Shown here: positions 5,184 to 7,450 of the stretch, piece after piece
How the letters are laid out: each line of letters starts with the position of its first letter
Position numbering within the stretch: position 1 is the first letter of the stretch
Assembly: GCA_050247895.1 (NCBI GenBank)
Contig: JBFWTJ010000203.1
Span: 1-7,450 of the forward strand
From: CAVPEW01 sp050247895
GTDB taxonomy: Bacteria; Actinomycetota; Acidimicrobiia; Acidimicrobiales; VFJN01
Length of the DNA: 7,450 bases
Reading direction: 5' to 3'
Translations under genes and position numbers: made by a program
Notes under the pieces: generated by a model
The model's input: only the letters and a program-made list of their open reading frames with translations
What the model was told of the DNA's origin: nothing
Database searches by the model: none

Positions 5184-6449
5184 CTAGCGCTTCAGGTTGA
5201 CCAGGTCCTGGAGCAGCTCGTCGGAGGCGGTGATGACCCGGGCGTTGGCCTGGAAGCCGCGCTGGGACAGGATCAGGTTGGTGAACTCCTGGGCCAGGTC
5301 CACGTTGGACATCTCCAGGGTCGAGCCGGCCAGCACGCCGCGCCCGCCGGTGCCCGCCGCGCCCACCTGGGCCAGGCCCGAGTTGACCGTCGGGCGGTAG
5401 AGCGAGCCGCCCACCTTCTCCAGGCCGGCCGGGTTGGCGAAGCTGGCCAGGGCCAGCTGGCCGATGGGCCGGCTGCGCCCGTTGGAGAACACGCCGGTGA
5501 CCACGCCGTCGGCGCCGATGGTGAAGGCCTGGAGGGTGCCGATGCCCGACCCGTCCTGGGTCAGGACCGCGACGCTGCCGGCACCGGCGAACTGGCGGAC
5601 GCCCTCGGGCGCACCGGGGGCGCCGCCGTCGAGCTCGACCGGGCCGCCGAAGGTGCCCACCGTGGCCAGGTCGACGGTGACCGGTCCCAGCGTGGTGGCC
5701 GGCGGGGTCGGGATGCGCTCGCCGGTGGTCGGCGAGAAGGTCAGCACGCCGTCGGTCACCGGGACGGCGACGAGGGTCCCGCCGCTGCCGGCCTCGGCGG
5801 TGACGGTCCACTCGTCGGCACCGGTCTTCTCGTAGGTCAGGGCCAGGGTGACCTCGCGGCCCTGCCGGTCGAACACGGTCTCGGACACGCTCAGCAGGGT
5901 GCCGAGCGGGGCGGAGGCGTCGAGGTTGCCGGCCAGGCGGACCAGCTGGGTCTCGTTGGGGGCGATGGTCTGGCCCAGCGGCATGGTGAGGTCGCCCGGG
6001 GCCCGGTTGGCGTCGATGGTGCCCAGGGCGTCGGCCGACCAGCCCTGGAGCACGGCGCCGTCGACGGTGACGAGCCGGCCGAGGGCGTCGAAGTCGAACG
6101 AGCCGGCCCGGGTGTAGAGCGACTGGCCCTGCGAGCGCACGACGAAGAAGCCGTCGCCCTGGATGGACAGGTCGGTCGCCCGCCCGGTCACCTGGGACGC
6201 GCCCTGGTTGAACGAGGTGGAGATCCCGGCCAGCCGCACGCCCAGGCCGACCTGGGCCGGGTTGGTGCCCCCGGCCGTGGCGGTGGGCACGCCGGCGCCG
6301 CGCAGCGCCTGGCTGAGCAGGTCCTGGAAGAGCACGGTGCTGCCCTTGAACCCGATCGTGTTGGCGTTGGAGATGTTGTTGCCGATGACGTCCATCATCG
6401 TCTGGTGGCTCCGGAGGCCGGAGACGCCGGAGAACATCGAGCGGAGCAT
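5184..6449 (-). CDS. flgE: Flagellar hook protein FlgE
   Basis: This 421-residue protein is of normal hook-protein size. FlgE is exported by the type III apparatus and polymerises outside the cell into the curved universal joint between motor and filament. The N-terminus is the rod/hook signature: M-L-R-S-M-F-S-G-V-S-G-L-R, then MMDVIGNNISNANTIGFKGS at 18-37. The second hallmark, GDGFFVVRSQGQSLYTRAGS at 98-117 and V-L-Q-G-W at 133-137, is intact. The variable outer domain occupies roughly 150-300. The C-terminal helix has SNVDLAQEFTNLI and QRGFQANARVI with a terminal D-L-V-N-L-K-R. The ATG start at 6449 has a strong AGGAGGG (6454-6460, minus strand) at 4-5 bases spacing. The start agrees with the family consensus. 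The stop is TAG. flgD lies 80 bases upstream. FlgF and FlgG share these signatures, but the length and the flgD neighbour favour FlgE. Confidence 0.95.
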   Translation of the reverse strand: MLRSMFSGVSGLRSHQTMMDVIGNNISNANTIGFKGSTVLFQDLLSQALRGAGVPTATAGGTNPAQVGLGVRLAGISTSFNQGASQVTGRATDLSIQGDGFFVVRSQGQSLYTRAGSFDFDALGRLVTVDGAVLQGWSADALGTIDANRAPGDLTMPLGQTIAPNETQLVRLAGNLDASAPLGTLLSVSETVFDRQGREVTLALTYEKTGADEWTVTAEAGSGGTLVAVPVTDGVLTFSPTTGERIPTPPATTLGPVTVDLATVGTFGGPVELDGGAPGAPEGVRQFAGAGSVAVLTQDGSGIGTLQAFTIGADGVVTGVFSNGRSRPIGQLALASFANPAGLEKVGGSLYRPTVNSGLAQVGAAGTGGRGVLAGSTLEMSNVDLAQEFTNLILSQRGFQANARVITASDELLQDLVNLKR

Positions 6450-6468
6450 GGTTCCCTCCTGGGGTGGG

Positions 6469-6484
6469 CCGTCCGGGCGGACGG
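6469..6484 (-). promoter_or_regulatory. Short hairpin in the flgD-flgE gap, just upstream of the flgE ribosome binding site
   Basis: CCGTCC at 6469-6474 and GGACGG at 6479-6484 are perfect complements around a 4-base loop (GGGC on the plus strand). The structure ends 8 bases before the flgE Shine-Dalgarno (6454-6460). The surrounding 80-base gap (6450-6529) also has a direct repeat GTGGGTGGT at 6491-6499 and 6520-6528 and no visible gene. No U-tract follows, so a terminator is not supported. It may mark an mRNA processing or stability point before the highly expressed hook gene; that is inference. Confidence 0.45.
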
Positions 6485-6529
6485 TTCGTCGTGGGTGGTG
6501 CGGGTCGTGCGGTACGGGCGTGGGTGGTC

Positions 6530-6955
6530 TCAGGGCGCGGCCGGGGCACCGACCTCGACGACGTCGGCCAGGGCCACGTCGACGTCGCCGACCCGCAGGA
6601 CGGGGCCGTCGACGGTCAGACGGGCACCGCCGACCACGCCGGTGGCCTCCTGCCCGTAGGCGTCGAGGTAGGCGACGGGCCGGCCCACGAGGCTGACCGC
6701 GGCCACCGACTGGCTGGTGGCCTGGGCCCGGGCCGCGGTGCGGGCCAGCTCCTCGAGCCGCTCGACCATCGAGAACTGGGCCGCCTGGGCCACGAACTCG
6801 GTGCCCTCGGTGGGGCTGAGCGGGTTCTGGTACTTGAGCTGGGCCACCAGGAGCTTGAGGAAGGCCTCCTGGTCCAGGGCGCCGGCGCGCGTCGTGGCCG
6901 TGGCCGCCGGGGCCGCGCCGGTCGCGGTGGCGCCGGGGATGGGGGTGATGGCCAT
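6530..6955 (-). CDS. flgD: Hook-capping scaffold protein FlgD (short form)
   Basis: FlgD forms the temporary cap under which FlgE subunits assemble and is discarded when the hook is complete. The 141-residue protein is the short type seen in Gram-positive bacteria such as Bacillus (about 140) rather than the longer enterobacterial type. After an Ala/Thr-rich N-terminus (1-25), which likely carries the export signal, comes the FlgD core: L-D-Q-E-A-F-L-K-L-L-V-A-Q-L-K-Y-Q-N-P-L at 27-46, then EFVAQAAQFSMVERL at 53-67. A small beta-rich domain follows: SLVGRPVAYLD (88-98), G-V-V at 106-108, and a terminal V-A-L-A-D-V-V-E-V. The frame stays open upstream to 7084, but the ATG at 6955 is chosen because it follows a good GGAGG by 8 bases, lies 16 bases after the fliK stop, and the extra upstream residues would overlap conserved fliK coding sequence. 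Confidence 0.95.
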   Translation of the reverse strand: MAITPIPGATATGAAPAATATTRAGALDQEAFLKLLVAQLKYQNPLSPTEGTEFVAQAAQFSMVERLEELARTAARAQATSQSVAAVSLVGRPVAYLDAYGQEATGVVGGARLTVDGPVLRVGDVDVALADVVEVGAPAAP

Positions 6956-6963
6956 GGGTGTCG

Positions 6964-6968
6964 CCTCC
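6964..6968 (-). promoter_or_regulatory. Shine-Dalgarno that sets the flgD start
   Basis: GGAGG on the minus strand lies 8 bases before the ATG at 6955. It sits between the fliK stop (6972-6974) and flgD, and excludes the longer in-frame start at 7084, which lies inside fliK. Confidence 0.7.
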
Positions 6969-6971
6969 GTG

Positions 6972-7450
6972 TCAGAGCAGGACGTCGACCCCGGCGTGGG
7001 GGTCGACGGTGGGGACGGTCGTCGCGACGGACGGGACCTCGGTGGTGGCCCGGCCCCGGGCCGGTCGGCCCGGCTCGTCGCCACCGGGACCCGGCTGGGG
7101 ATCCCGGCCGACGTCGAGGCGCCCGGCGTCGATGCCGGCCTCGGCCAGCGCGGCGCGCAGGTCGGCCAGGGCGGCCTCGAGCACCGCGCCGGCCGCCGGG
7201 TCGCGGGCCCGGAGGCGCACGTCGACCACGCCGTCGCGGCAGTCGATGCGCAGGTCGACGTCGCCCAGGTCGGGCGAGGTGACCCGCAGGGTCAGCTCGT
7301 GGGTGCCGTCGCCGCGGGCCCGCAGGGGGGCGACGACCTCGACCAGCCGACCGACCAGGCCGGCGTGCGGCGGGGTGGCGGCGGGCGGGGACGCGACGAC
7401 CGGGGCGGCGGTGCCGACGGGTGGGGAGGGGTGGGGCAGGCCCGGGACGA
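6972..7450 (-). CDS. fliK: Flagellar hook-length control protein FliK, C-terminal part (cut by window edge)
   Basis: The frame is open from the right edge of the window to the TGA at 6974-6972, giving the last 158 residues. FliK is an exported molecular ruler whose C-terminal domain contacts FlhB to stop hook export. The visible part begins with a Pro/Ala-rich linker (about residues 1-28 of the fragment). It then shows the Flg_hook domain from about 30 to 125: GLVGRLVEVVAPLR, HELTLRV, SPDLGDVDLRI (58-68, matching the family's 'L.P..LG.V.V'), VVDVRLRARDP, and an alanine-rich helix ALADLRAALAEAGI. A low-complexity tail of about 45 residues, rich in Pro, Gly and Thr, follows. A GTG at 7229-7227 falls in the middle of the domain and is not the start. 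The real start is outside the window. Position directly before flgD is the usual one for fliK. Confidence 0.9.
   Translation of the reverse strand, partial: VPGLPHPSPPVGTAAPVVASPPAATPPHAGLVGRLVEVVAPLRARGDGTHELTLRVTSPDLGDVDLRIDCRDGVVDVRLRARDPAAGAVLEAALADLRAALAEAGIDAGRLDVGRDPQPGPGGDEPGRPARGRATTEVPSVATTVPTVDPHAGVDVLL

Noticed and set aside
4124..5200. A 358-codon plus-strand open frame opposite fliM
   Set aside because: Gly/Arg/His/Gln-rich antisense shadow of fliM with no family resemblance.
5116..6549. A 477-codon minus-strand open frame overlapping flgE in another frame
   Set aside because: Pro/Arg-rich sequence without domains; flgE in the neighbouring frame has complete hook-protein signatures.
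6956..7084. A longer FlgD starting at 7084
   Set aside because: The extra N-terminal residues lie within fliK coding sequence and show no FlgD similarity; a good Shine-Dalgarno precedes the ATG at 6955.
1..7450. CRISPR arrays, tRNA or rRNA genes, insertion sequences and phage genes
   Set aside because: I saw no repeat-spacer pattern, no tRNA-like structure, no transposase or integrase motifs; the window is fully accounted for by flagellar genes and short gaps.

Overview
The window is a piece of a flagellar biogenesis operon from a very GC-rich bacterium. By eye the GC content is above 70%, with nearly every codon ending in G or C and abundant GTG starts. The protein signatures fit a flagellated high-GC actinobacterium: a FliM that begins almost directly at 'YDFRRP', a short FlgD, and the order fliK-flgD-flgE ... 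fliM-fliN-fliO-fliP-fliQ-fliR-flhB-flhA. An Acidimicrobiia-like lineage is possible, but I cannot fix the class from the sequence.

All eleven genes lie on the minus strand, so transcription runs from position 7450 toward 1. In that order they are: the 3' part of fliK (hook-length control), flgD (hook cap), flgE (hook), fliM and fliN (C-ring switch), fliO (export-gate assembly factor), fliP, fliQ and fliR (export-gate core), flhB (substrate-specificity switch) and the first 41 codons of flhA (export gate). Both end genes are cut by the window edge. From fliM to flhB the genes are packed very tightly: two 4-base stop/start overlaps, gaps of 1 to 9 bases, and translational coupling likely throughout. 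Three larger non-coding gaps remain: flgD-flgE (80 bases), flgE-fliM (64 bases) and flhB-flhA (122 bases). Each has hairpin potential, and the last two share a related sequence of about 38 bases.

The products form one machine. FlhA, FlhB and FliPQR, with FliO as assembly helper, make the type III export gate in the membrane. FliM and FliN make the cytoplasmic switch ring. FlgD and FlgE build the hook outside the cell. FliK measures hook length and triggers the FlhB switch from hook to filament substrates.

I see no novel system here; this is a recognisable flagellar locus. The points worth a second look are: flgE abuts fliM with no flbD, motA, motB or fliL between them; FliM has no room for the usual N-terminal CheY-binding motif; FliP has an extended Pro/Val-rich segment encoded by 9-base tandem repeats; a 12-bp perfect hairpin sits just upstream of fliM and has a diverged relative after flhB; and start-codon and Shine-Dalgarno strength broadly follow the expected copy number of the products.
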